Shown here: positions 1 to 6,861 of the stretch, in pieces
How positions within the stretch are numbered: the first letter of the stretch is position 1
Layout of the letters: each line of letters starts with the position of its first letter
Assembly (NCBI GenBank): GCA_001273335.1
Contig: LFWV01000038.1
Location: forward strand, 1 to 10,218
Reading direction: 5' to 3'
Length of the DNA: 10,218 bases
From: a miscellaneous Crenarchaeota group-1 archaeon SG8-32-3
GTDB taxonomy: Archaea > Thermoproteota > Bathyarchaeia > Bathyarchaeales > Bathycorpusculaceae
The notes under the pieces: model-generated
The model's input: the letters and a program-made list of their open reading frames with translations, nothing else
What the model was told of the DNA's origin: nothing
The model's database searches: none
Position numbers and translations under genes: made by a program

Positions 1-709
1 TGTTTACTAGTATTATTTCAATATCATACTTACGGCAGTTTTCTATAGCTTGCATTTTAGTTTTCAGCAATTTCCTGCCGCGTATTTTTTCGTAGAATTT
101 ATCGTGGAAGCTGTCAAACTGCAGGTAAACTATGTTTAAGCCGTTCCTCTTCAGTTTTTCAGCAAGTTCTGGTGATTCAGCCAGTCTAACACCATTGGTT
201 GCCAATATGGTCATGAACCGCAGTTTATGTGCAGCGCCTATAATTTCAGGCATATCTTTGCGTTGTAAGGGTTCTCCTCCAGAAAACAACAAAGCTGGAG
301 GTTTAGGCTTACGTTTACACAAGAACTTTAACATTTCCACAATTTTTTCTTTGCTGGGTTCATAATTAACTTCATGTTCATCAAAAGAGGAGAAGCATAT
401 TGTGCATCTCAGATCGCACCGTTTTGTAACGTCGATAACGCCGATCACAGTGCTTGAAACATGGTTTTTGCAGGAAACGCAGATATAGGGGCAACCTTCA
501 GGGTTTTTCGGTGCATTTGCATCACCGAAATACTTGAAGTAGTCGAATTTCTCAGCGAAGTTGAAGACTTCTATGCTTTCCCAATGTGTAGCTGAGAACG
601 TTCCGTGTTCCTTGCAGGTTTTGGTAATCAGAATTCGACCGTTTACCTCGGTTAATTCGGCGTCAATTTTTTTTTGGCATACTGGACAGATGCTTTTGGT
701 TTTTTTCAT
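1..709 (-). CDS. Radical SAM protein, tetraether lipid synthase (Tes/MJ0619)-like, 3' end cut off by the window
   Basis: Open from the ATG at 709 to the window edge: 236 residues with no stop, so the C-terminus is missing. A CxxC pair (Cys8, Cys11) and TCKEHG (Cys32) form an N-terminal Cys-rich section, followed by GCPYICVSCKNH (Cys73, Cys77, Cys80). The radical SAM cluster motif CDLRCTIC (Cys98, Cys102, Cys105) comes next, then the SAM-binding SGGEP (143-147), ATNG (170-173) and YLQFDS (195-200). The CP.C plus C.EHG plus GCP..C..C..H order before the CX3CX2C is what I recall from the archaeal MJ0619 family, whose member Tes joins archaeol tails into tetraethers. The start overlaps the UbiA stop (ATGA), so translation is probably coupled. 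Radical SAM family membership is near certain. A lipid role rests on similarity and on the neighbouring prenyltransferase. Paralogues of this family have other or unknown substrates. Confidence 0.88.
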   Translation of the reverse strand, partial: MKKTKSICPVCQKKIDAELTEVNGRILITKTCKEHGTFSATHWESIEVFNFAEKFDYFKYFGDANAPKNPEGCPYICVSCKNHVSSTVIGVIDVTKRCDLRCTICFSSFDEHEVNYEPSKEKIVEMLKFLCKRKPKPPALLFSGGEPLQRKDMPEIIGAAHKLRFMTILATNGVRLAESPELAEKLKRNGLNIVYLQFDSFHDKFYEKIRGRKLLKTKMQAIENCRKYDIEIILVN

Positions 710-1563
710 GCAACAACAGCCTCAATGATTAGTGAAAATATGAGTATCATCATTGACATGGTGATCATGCGCTCATACTTACTCACATTTTCGACGGTAG
801 GCGGCGAAGTTACTAAGCGAATCGACGAATAAACGAGGAGAATCCCCCATAATGTTATCAGGAACAGGTAGTACATAGTGAAAAACTGGAAAAAGAAGGG
901 AAGCGGGGCAAGTATTGCGGTTGCAATGAAAAAGAAGGCGGCAATCTGTATGGCGCCTTTGTTGCCGAGTTTTTTGGGAAGAGTTGGATATCCGATTTGG
1001 GAGTCTCCTTCTAAGCTCAAAACGTCCCTTAGAATGTTGCCGCCGATTGTTCCAAAACATATGGGGTAAAGACTGAGTGAGAATAGGCTTATGTTTTGGG
1101 AAACCGTAGCTTCGCCGTAGAGGAACGCTGTACCCACTAACAAGCCGACGAGAACGTTTGCGGCGAAACCAGAATTACGTTTGACAAACGCTGAGTAAAT
1201 CACGAGTAAAATGCAGTCAATCAGAAGAAGAAGGAAACTGAGGCAGTTTATTAAAAATGAGAGTGCCAAACCAACTGTGAAAAGTAAAGTGGAGATTGCT
1301 ATAACCTGTTTTAAAGACAGTGCGCCAGAAGGTATGGGTCTTTTTGGTTTGATTATGGCGTCACTTTCTCTGTCGAAGTAATCGTTTATGGCGAAGCCTG
1401 CAGAGGTTATGCATGCCATCGAGAAGAAAACCAGCAGCACAGTGTCTAAGTTTATGAGGCTTTCGGTGATTGCAAACGCGGTTATGAGTGATAATCCGCC
1501 TGTCATCATCCAATAGGGAAGTCGCAAAAGTGCAATTAATCCTCTGGCAGGTGTTGTCGTCAT
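706..1563 (-). CDS. UbiA-family prenyltransferase, digeranylgeranylglyceryl phosphate synthase-like
   Basis: Integral membrane protein of 285 residues with eight or nine hydrophobic segments, the usual size for archaeal UbiA enzymes. The first metal/diphosphate motif is intact: NDYFDRESD (60-68), followed by KPKRPIPSG (72-80), typical of archaeal enzymes that attach a second geranylgeranyl chain to geranylgeranylglyceryl phosphate. The second motif region reads RDVLSLEGD (179-187) then TLPKKLG (194-200). The family normally has DxxxD ending at that final Asp, but here the first Asp is Ser183. The ATG at 1563 overlaps the epimerase stop and has GGAGAGG about 11 bases upstream. The stop overlaps the radical SAM start. 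The gene is either a divergent ether-lipid prenyltransferase or a paralogue using another isoprenoid acceptor. UbiA membership is secure; the exact substrate is not. Confidence 0.9.
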   Translation of the reverse strand: MTTTPARGLIALLRLPYWMMTGGLSLITAFAITESLINLDTVLLVFFSMACITSAGFAINDYFDRESDAIIKPKRPIPSGALSLKQVIAISTLLFTVGLALSFLINCLSFLLLLIDCILLVIYSAFVKRNSGFAANVLVGLLVGTAFLYGEATVSQNISLFSLSLYPICFGTIGGNILRDVLSLEGDSQIGYPTLPKKLGNKGAIQIAAFFFIATAILAPLPFFFQFFTMYYLFLITLWGILLVYSSIRLVTSPPTVENVSKYERMITMSMMILIFSLIIEAVVA

Positions 1564-2495
1564 ACTAGCATTTTCCTCTCCAAGATTAGTTCTTTTAGGG
1601 TGTCTTCAAGGCTTATCTTAGGCGTCCATTTCAGCGTTTTTTTCACTTTGCTTATATCAAACCAGATTGTTTTGATGTCGCCTTGCCATGGAACGTTGGT
1701 GGGTTTTATGACGGTTTTTTCGGATAAACCGAGGATTTTCAAGATTATTTTTGCGAGGTCTATAATAGTAGTTGTTTTGCCGAAGCCTATGTTGAAGGTT
1801 TTTCCGATGGCAACGTCACTTGTGGCGGAGAGAAGCATTGCTTCTACAACATCGTATATATGAACGAAATCGCGGGACTGCATTCCGCTTCCGATGATTT
1901 CCAGTTGCTCTGGATTTTTGCTGATTTTATCCAGAAAGTCATGTATGACCCCGTGACATTTTGGTCCGTAAACGTTAGCAAACCTCACAATGGTTACATC
2001 TAGGCCGTACTGTTTTGAATACATATTACAGTATTGTTCGCCTACTACTTTGGATAATCCGTAGCACGAGTCTGGGCTGAAACCGTGGGTTTCCGGAGTA
2101 GGAAGTTGGGTGGTGTTGCCGTACACTGCAGCGCTTGACGCAAAAACTACTCTTGCATCGTCTTTACGCGCCTTTTCGAGGATGTTTAGTGTTCCCCGCG
2201 CGTTCGTTTCGAAATCTTCGATGGGGTTTTCCATTGAGTATGGAACAACAACTTGAGCGGCTAAATGGTAGATCAAGTCGGTTTTTTCTTGTGATTGTAG
2301 TTTTTTGAGATCGAGGATATCTGCTTTCACAAAGTGAACTTTCGGGAGATGTTTGACGTTTTCAACTTTTCCGCTCGATAAGTTGTCGTATATGGTTAGG
2401 TTGCTGGCTAAACTGGAAAGTTTTTTGCATAGGTGGGAACCTATGAAGCCTGCACCGCCAGTTACCAATATGCTCTTTCCATTGAGTTGATCCAT
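1560..2495 (-). CDS. NAD-dependent nucleotide-sugar epimerase/dehydratase (extended SDR, GalE-like)
   Basis: A cytosolic Rossmann-fold enzyme of about 311 residues. Numbering from the upstream GTG, it shows TGGAGFIG (15-22) for NAD binding, Asp40 after the second strand, HLAAQ (80-84), FASSAAVYG (121-129), the catalytic YGLSK pair (Tyr148, Lys152) and RFANVYGP (174-181). This set is characteristic of UDP-glucose/UDP-N-acetylglucosamine 4-epimerases and related dehydratases; the substrate cannot be read from it. I prefer the ATG at 2495 because the GTGA at 2504-2501 lies 5 bases before it as a ribosome site. The GTG at 2504 is the alternative and adds three residues. It is the first gene of the minus-strand operon and its stop overlaps the UbiA ATG. 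Its product may supply a sugar for a lipid head group or glycan, which is inference from position only. Confidence 0.92.
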   Translation of the reverse strand: MDQLNGKSILVTGGAGFIGSHLCKKLSSLASNLTIYDNLSSGKVENVKHLPKVHFVKADILDLKKLQSQEKTDLIYHLAAQVVVPYSMENPIEDFETNARGTLNILEKARKDDARVVFASSAAVYGNTTQLPTPETHGFSPDSCYGLSKVVGEQYCNMYSKQYGLDVTIVRFANVYGPKCHGVIHDFLDKISKNPEQLEIIGSGMQSRDFVHIYDVVEAMLLSATSDVAIGKTFNIGFGKTTTIIDLAKIILKILGLSEKTVIKPTNVPWQGDIKTIWFDISKVKKTLKWTPKISLEDTLKELILERKMLV

Positions 2496-2518
2496 GAAAT
2501 TCACGACAAAGTCTATAT

Positions 2519-2528
2519 CCTTATTTGG
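2519..2528 (+). promoter_or_regulatory. Possible TATA box for cobS-cobY
   Basis: CCTTATTTGG is centred about 29 bases before the cobS ATG. If it is used, transcription would begin at or just before the ATG, giving a nearly leaderless message. That fits the lack of a convincing ribosome binding site at the cobS start. Weak match, by eye. Confidence 0.3.
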
Positions 2529-2536
2529 TTGAGTTA

Positions 2537-2547
2537 GGCTATATGTT
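2537..2547 (-). promoter_or_regulatory. Possible TATA box for the epimerase-UbiA-radical SAM operon
   Basis: On the minus strand this reads ACATATAGCC. It sits about 25 bases before a start of transcription that would fall near 2517, leaving a leader of about 20 bases to the ATG at 2495. Only 57 bases separate this ATG from the cobS ATG, so the two operons must share one compact divergent control region. Read by eye, and AT-rich matches are common. Confidence 0.3.
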
Positions 2548-2552
2548 CGAAG

Positions 2553-3296
2553 ATGAAGGCTATAAAAACTTTTAGTGTGGTGACATCAGCTGAAGCTCTT
2601 TTCCTTTTCCCCGTAATAGGGGGATTTATCGGTTTGCTGGGAGCGGGATACTTTCTGGGTTGTAGCTTCTTGATGTCACAGATTCTAGCTTTCTTCAATT
2701 CGTTTATTCAGATTCCAGTTGATTTCTTGCTGAGATTTTTCCCTGCTATGATGACGCTTGCGTTTCTTCTTGTTTTGACTGGGCTTCAGCATTTCGACGG
2801 GCTTGTAGACTTAGGCAACGCGATAGGTTTTGGCAACTTGAAGGAGAGACGGGAAGCTGCGCATGCTTGGACTGTTTCTCCTAAAGGCGCTCTTCTCGCG
2901 ATTTTTATTGAGTTCTGGGCGGTGGCAGGGTTGTTTCTCATGGATTCGGAATTTGCTTTTGGGGCTGTAATTGCAGCTGAGGTCGCTGCGAAATTGGCTA
3001 TGGTTACGATTGTGTGGCTTGGGAATCCTACTCACACAGGTTTAGGATCGATTTTTCTTGGGATGGCGAAGCGGAATCGGAACATTGTGGCGTATTTTTT
3101 GGCGGTTTTGATTCTTTATCTGCTTTTGGGTTTGACTGGGGTTTTGGTGGTTTTGCTTAGTGTTTTGGTAGGGGTGGTTATGGAGAGGACGGCCCAAAGC
3201 GTTTTTGGAGGAGTATCTGGAGATGCTATAGGTGCAGCGAATGAAACTGCGAGGGCTGTAACTTTAGTGGTTTTGGCGGGTGTGTTGCTGTTATGA
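2553..3296 (+). CDS. cobS: Adenosylcobinamide-GDP ribazoletransferase (cobalamin synthase)
   Basis: Membrane enzyme of 247 residues that joins adenosylcobinamide-GDP to alpha-ribazole (or its phosphate), the last assembly step of the cobalamin nucleotide loop. Visible hallmarks are HFDGLVD (80-86), the Asp-rich CobS site, a long run of hydrophobic helices, and GGVSGDAIGAANE (219-231), the conserved C-terminal GG.(T/S)GD..GA..E element. Length is typical of CobS. The ATG at 2553 lacks a strong ribosome site and may be read from a leaderless transcript. Its stop overlaps the start of cobY (ATGA), so the two cobamide genes are co-translated. It is divergent from the epimerase operon. The identification is strong. 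Confidence 0.93.
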   Translation: MKAIKTFSVVTSAEALFLFPVIGGFIGLLGAGYFLGCSFLMSQILAFFNSFIQIPVDFLLRFFPAMMTLAFLLVLTGLQHFDGLVDLGNAIGFGNLKERREAAHAWTVSPKGALLAIFIEFWAVAGLFLMDSEFAFGAVIAAEVAAKLAMVTIVWLGNPTHTGLGSIFLGMAKRNRNIVAYFLAVLILYLLLGLTGVLVVLLSVLVGVVMERTAQSVFGGVSGDAIGAANETARAVTLVVLAGVLLL

Positions 3297-3916
3297 AGGT
3301 TCCTGCGTTGATAATGGCAGGAGGCAAAGGCAAAAGAATAGGTTTGCCTGTTGAGAAGCCCTTATTGCTTTTTCTTGGTAAGCCGTTAATTGATTGGGTA
3401 CTGGAAGCTGTTGCTTCAGCTGACAAAGTTTCTGAGTTCTATGTTGTGACGAGCGTGAATACGCCTGAAACTGAGAAACGCTGCAAGAGCAAAGGATGGA
3501 AGTTTCTGCGGACTGCTGCAAAGGGTTATCATTCTGATTTGAAGCAAGCTGTTCGCAATGCAGGGTTATCTGGTGCAGTATTAACGATTCCCGCAGATTT
3601 GCCAGCGGTAACTGGGTCGTTCTTGGACAAGGTCGTAAGCGAGTTTGAAGAGTGCGGAAAGAATTTTTTGGCGGTTTTTGTTCCGATCAAATCGCGTGAG
3701 GCGTTAGGACTTTCTGTTTCTTCTACGGACGAGTATAATGGTGTTTGGCACGCCGTTTCCGGTGTTAACATTGTGAACGGCGCGAAAATTCAAGAAGAGG
3801 GAAAAATCGAAACAAGTGTCATTATAACTGAAGAAACTGAAGTTCTCCTCAACATAAACACGCAAAAAGACTTAGAGATATCTGAGAAAATAATCCAAGA
3901 TCAAGGGAAGAAATAA
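3293..3916 (+). CDS. cobY: GTP:adenosylcobinamide-phosphate guanylyltransferase
   Basis: A 207-residue nucleotidyltransferase that makes adenosylcobinamide-GDP, the substrate of the CobS encoded just upstream. The N-terminal MAGGKGKRIGLPVEKPL (8-24) is the GTP-binding signature loop of this fold. GYHSDL (78-83) and IPADLPAVTG (99-108), with Asp102 as the probable metal-binding Asp, follow as in MJ1117-type CobY. Archaea use this protein in place of the bacterial kinase/transferase CobU, so it supports an archaeal origin. The length is close to MJ1117 as I remember it. The start overlaps the cobS stop by four bases and GGGTG lies about 12 bases before the ATG. A run of seven T follows six bases after the stop. 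Other MobA-like nucleotidyltransferases look similar, but the cobS neighbour settles the call. Confidence 0.93.
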   Translation: MKVPALIMAGGKGKRIGLPVEKPLLLFLGKPLIDWVLEAVASADKVSEFYVVTSVNTPETEKRCKSKGWKFLRTAAKGYHSDLKQAVRNAGLSGAVLTIPADLPAVTGSFLDKVVSEFEECGKNFLAVFVPIKSREALGLSVSSTDEYNGVWHAVSGVNIVNGAKIQEEGKIETSVIITEETEVLLNINTQKDLEISEKIIQDQGKK

Positions 3917-3930
3917 CGCGCTTTTTTTAT
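3917..3930 (+). terminator. T-run terminator after cobS-cobY
   Basis: Seven consecutive T (3922-3928) directly follow the cobY stop, after a short GC stretch (CGCGC). Archaeal RNA polymerase commonly terminates at such T runs without a hairpin. Confidence 0.5.
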
Positions 3931-4010
3931 CTCGTACAGAGGAAGTTACATCTAGTGCTGAGAGTTCAGATTTCATTCTGTTAACTGGCAAACACTTGTT
4001 TTAGCCAAAA

Positions 4011-4021
4011 GTCATTTATGC
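4011..4021 (+). promoter_or_regulatory. Possible TATA box before the small membrane protein gene
   Basis: TCATTTATGC lies about 45 bases before the TTG at 4061 and would start transcription near 4041, leaving a leader of about 20 bases that contains GGTG at 4049-4052. The rest of the 144-base gap after cobY shows nothing else I can name. Confidence 0.3.
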
Positions 4022-4060
4022 ACAACGTTTCAAACTTACGACAAAAACGGTGCGGTACAC

Positions 4061-4600
4061 TTGCCGATTACACCTTTCCATTATCCAATTGCCTACATTC
4101 TCTACAAGCTTGGTGGAAAACTAAGTCTTCCAGCACTCATTGTGGGTTCGATGCTCCCCGACCTTGAAATTCCCTTCATGGTGCTGCTGTTCGGAACCAC
4201 TGTTCCAACTCATTTACTGCTTCACAGTCTATTAGGCTCTTTAACGATTGGTACACTTCTCGCCTCAGCAATAACGGTCTTCATCTACCCAAAATTAACG
4301 AGCGCGATCTTCCCTATTGACAAAATTAAAGTCAAAGAAAAATCCTGCTTCTCTATCAACCTCCTTTTTTCCTGTGCTATTGGATGTCTCTCTCATGTGC
4401 TGCTAGACGTTACAAACCATTCTTACAACCCAGTTTTCTGGCCTTTCCTCGCCCCAACTGAAACGCCAAGCCCAATTGTCCCTTTTCTCGGTGGTGCAAT
4501 AACAGCGTCTCTGTTGGTACACTCTCTAATGATTGTTCTCTTCATCGGCTTGTTTACCCGCAAATATGAGAATTTCTGGGAACACATGCTTGTTGAATAG
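4061..4600 (+). CDS. Small membrane protein with a metal-hydrolase-like His/Asp pattern (DUF4184/YdjM-like)
   Basis: A 179-residue protein with about four to five hydrophobic helices. It opens MPITPFHYP and continues GSMLPDLEIP (29-38), HLLLHSLLG (51-59) and SHVLLDVTNH (111-120). The spaced His7, Asp34, His51, His55, His112, Asp116 and His120 recall the families described as membrane-bound metal-dependent hydrolases (YdjM, DUF457) and the related DUF4184, whose members begin MPFTPSH and carry GS.aPD and HSL. No biochemical role is settled for those families. The start is a TTG with GGTG eight bases upstream; it keeps His7 in the protein, which supports it. It lies 61 bases before the next gene on the same strand. 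Membrane location is clear from composition. The family call is moderate. Confidence 0.75.
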   Translation: MPITPFHYPIAYILYKLGGKLSLPALIVGSMLPDLEIPFMVLLFGTTVPTHLLLHSLLGSLTIGTLLASAITVFIYPKLTSAIFPIDKIKVKEKSCFSINLLFSCAIGCLSHVLLDVTNHSYNPVFWPFLAPTETPSPIVPFLGGAITASLLVHSLMIVLFIGLFTRKYENFWEHMLVE

Positions 4601-4610
4601 CATATAACAT
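4601..4610 (+). promoter_or_regulatory. Possible TATA box before the Cys-rich/RHH gene
   Basis: CATATAACAT begins directly after the preceding stop. Transcription about 25 bases downstream would start near 4630, after the first two in-frame ATGs (4614, 4620) and before the ATG at 4662. This supports 4662 as the true start. By eye only. Confidence 0.3.
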
Positions 4611-4661
4611 CCAATGAATATGCTTATTAGTTTTGGATTGGGATTAACCGTTGATCAAAAG

Positions 4662-5018
4662 ATGTCTCTTGAAGGGTTTACCGAGTATAAACGCAGAGAA
4701 TTCTGCAACGACGTGAAATGTCCAGTGCAGATGAAGCTGAACCAGCAGAAAGAGAAATCCAAAGAGTACGATCAAATAAGAAAGACCTGTAGCACAGCTT
4801 GCGTTTGCACGACTTGGCAGTTTCACCATTGGCTCATCGAGAAAGGCTACATCATAATCGCCCAATTGAACCTAGAAAACAAAGCCAGCCTCTTCGCATC
4901 CATAGACAAGGATTTGCTGAAGTGGATTGACAAGCAAATTCAAAACGGAAAATACAACAGCAGAAGCCACCTAATCGAAAGCATGCTATCTGAATACCGA
5001 GCAAACAATGCTAAATGA
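4662..5018 (+). CDS. Cys-rich (CPVQ/HHWLIEKGY) domain fused to a ribbon-helix-helix DNA-binding domain
   Basis: A 118-residue soluble protein in two parts. Residues 1-70 carry five Cys: FCNDVKCPVQ (Cys15, Cys20) and TCSTACVC (Cys43, Cys47, Cys49), then TTWQFHHWLIEKGY (50-63). The spacing suggests a zinc or iron-sulfur site. I recall similar short Cys-rich proteins from uncultured archaea but know of no function. Residues 76-114 (ASLFASIDKDLLKWIDKQIQ, then NSRSHLIESML) look like a CopG/MetJ-type ribbon-helix-helix, with the strand first and the S.R...I helix after. The protein may therefore be a metal- or redox-sensing repressor, which is inference. The ATG at 4662 is preferred because the family-like motif begins MSLEGFTEYKRR; ATGs at 4614 and 4620 would add 14-16 hydrophobic residues. 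The stop overlaps the phosphorylase stop on the other strand by eight bases. Confidence 0.78.
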   Translation: MSLEGFTEYKRREFCNDVKCPVQMKLNQQKEKSKEYDQIRKTCSTACVCTTWQFHHWLIEKGYIIIAQLNLENKASLFASIDKDLLKWIDKQIQNGKYNSRSHLIESMLSEYRANNAK

Positions 5019-6813
5019 TGTAAGCTTCCGTGATATACCTTCGCATGACCCATTGAATCTGAAAGTAATGAGCAATTCTAGCAATGGAGTTTTTCATCAA
5101 CTCTATCCACTCATCCCTATCCCCGTAAAAAGTCGGGGTAATCAGATACTCCAGCTTGCTGTACAAGTCACGAAGCTCCACCTCTTTTCTCTCCTCGTCA
5201 GTAACCAACTCTTTTGGATGTGGACCAATCGACCAACCCGTAACTCCCTCAACACAACCTTCAACCCACCAACCATCCAGCACGCTAAAGTTCACCACAC
5301 CGTTGTGAGCCGCTTTCATTCCACTGGTTCCAGAAGCTTCCATAGGTGGAACAGGAGTGTTAAGCCAAACATCAACCCCTGATGTAAGCTTACCCGCAAT
5401 CTCCATGTTATAATTTTCAAGGTACACGATTTTCATCTGCTCTTTAACCCTATCCGCGTACTCATAAATCTCTTTTATCAACCGTTTTCCGTCAACGTCT
5501 CTTGGATGAGCTTTCCCTGCGAACACCATCTGAATTTTTCCGCTCTTATTCACTTCCATCAGTCTATGCAAGTCCGAGAAAATCAACGTTGATCTCTTGT
5601 ACCCTGTAGCTCTCCTAGCAAACCCAATAGTCAAAACTTCAGGATCCAACTTCACGCCGCTGCTTTTTTCAACAAAACCGATAAGATCCATTTTCGCCTT
5701 AAAATGGGCATCCCAAACTTCCCGATTCGGAATTTCCAAAGCTCTAACAAGCAAAATAGGCTCGTTCGCCCAGCTAGGAATGTACTTGTCAAAAAGCGTC
5801 CTGAAAACAGGACAAGTCCAAGTGTAAGAGTGGACCCCGTTAGTAACAGACCTGATGTAGTGACCAGGAAACAACTTCCGCGAATACTCCATGTGAGCTT
5901 TAGAAACACCATTTACGTACTTGCTTAAATTCAAAGCCAAATACGTCATGTTCAAGTTTTCCTGACCAGCATACTGTTTAAAATTCAACATCAGGTATTC
6001 TTTATCGAGCACTTCATTAACCATGCCATAAGGGTACTGGTCAAACGCGGCCTCAATCGGCGTGTGAGTCGTGAAAACACAGAGCGTCTGAACTTTCTCC
6101 GCGTCCATACTTTTATCTTTCAACAATTCAAAAGTTAAAAGAGCAGAATGCCCCTCATTCATGTGGTATTTTCTAACCTTGAAGCCTAGCTCCTTGAGAA
6201 GCTTCACACCACCTATCCCAAGCACAATCTCCTGCTTAAACCTATACCGCTTATCGCCACCATAAAGATAATCTGTGATTCTCCTATCCTCTGGCGTATT
6301 CCCTTCTACATCAGTATCCAAGAAAAGAATGGGAACCATTCCCCCAGTGGGACTTTGATGCTCGTAAAGCCAGGCTTGAACCTTAACCTGTCTATCTTCA
6401 ATCGTTACTGTAGTCTTCTTCGGCATCAAGAACAAGGATTTAGACGGATTCCATTCGTCAGGGAACTCTTGTTGTTCTCCGCGTTCCGTTAGCTTCTGTC
6501 TGAAATATCCTTTCCTGCTAGCCAACGTTAACGCTACCATCTGCAATTTCAAATCTGCGCTGGCTTTTACGATGTCACCTGCCAAAACACCCAGTCCACC
6601 ACTGTATGTTGGGATGTCTTTGGTTATGCCTATTTCCATGGAGAAATACGCGATTTTCGGGTCTTCTATAAAATGTTGCCTGCAGTTTTTACTGCAGAAA
6701 CAATATTTTTTTCCTCCGAATGTGTCGTACGTTATCTGCATTCTTGTAAGTGTGTCACCTGGGTCTATTTGGGTTCCACAGACAGGGCATCTTAACGAAC
6801 ATTCCGACTTCAA
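5011..6813 (-). CDS. Alpha-glucan phosphorylase (GT35, short type) with an N-terminal YHS/TRASH domain
   Basis: A 600-residue cytosolic enzyme expected to release glucose 1-phosphate from glycogen or maltodextrin using phosphate and pyridoxal phosphate. The catalytic part begins near residue 54: IAYFSMEIG (54-62), SGGLGVLAGD (71-80), HMNEGHS (217-223), FARRATGYKR (398-407), FAGKAHP (431-437) and EASGTSGMKAAHNG (492-505), in which Lys500 should bind the cofactor. It matches the short alpha-glucan phosphorylase group of archaea and thermophiles rather than the longer glycogen phosphorylases. Ahead of it, residues 9-52 form a metal-binding YHS/TRASH module: CPVCG (Cys9, Cys12), then YCFCSKNC (Cys38, Cys40, Cys44) and HFIEDP. 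The start is a TTG at 6813; the next internal Met (residue 25) would cut the module in half. No strong ribosome site is visible; AGGAT lies about 14 bases upstream. Confidence 0.93.
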   Translation of the reverse strand: MKSECSLRCPVCGTQIDPGDTLTRMQITYDTFGGKKYCFCSKNCRQHFIEDPKIAYFSMEIGITKDIPTYSGGLGVLAGDIVKASADLKLQMVALTLASRKGYFRQKLTERGEQQEFPDEWNPSKSLFLMPKKTTVTIEDRQVKVQAWLYEHQSPTGGMVPILFLDTDVEGNTPEDRRITDYLYGGDKRYRFKQEIVLGIGGVKLLKELGFKVRKYHMNEGHSALLTFELLKDKSMDAEKVQTLCVFTTHTPIEAAFDQYPYGMVNEVLDKEYLMLNFKQYAGQENLNMTYLALNLSKYVNGVSKAHMEYSRKLFPGHYIRSVTNGVHSYTWTCPVFRTLFDKYIPSWANEPILLVRALEIPNREVWDAHFKAKMDLIGFVEKSSGVKLDPEVLTIGFARRATGYKRSTLIFSDLHRLMEVNKSGKIQMVFAGKAHPRDVDGKRLIKEIYEYADRVKEQMKIVYLENYNMEIAGKLTSGVDVWLNTPVPPMEASGTSGMKAAHNGVVNFSVLDGWWVEGCVEGVTGWSIGPHPKELVTDEERKEVELRDLYSKLEYLITPTFYGDRDEWIELMKNSIARIAHYFQIQWVMRRYITEAYII

Positions 6814-6849
6814 AACGGCGTCAATCCTGCAACCATGATTTTCATTGAC

Positions 6850-6861
6850 GAATAATTTAAT
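6850..6861 (-). promoter_or_regulatory. Possible TATA box for the phosphorylase
   Basis: On the minus strand this reads GATTAAATTATT, about 38-48 bases before the TTG at 6813. Transcription would begin near 6830, leaving a leader of roughly 17 bases that includes AGGAT. Position and composition fit an archaeal promoter. Confidence 0.38.

Noticed and set aside
132..365. 77-codon plus-strand ORF
   Set aside because: It lies opposite the radical SAM gene, which has clear conserved motifs in the minus-strand frame.
2505..2552. Cobalamin riboswitch before cobS
   Set aside because: The gap is far too short to hold one and no B12-box sequence is visible.
5008..5382. 124-codon plus-strand ORF
   Set aside because: Antisense to the C-terminal part of the phosphorylase, with no recognisable domain; a shadow frame.
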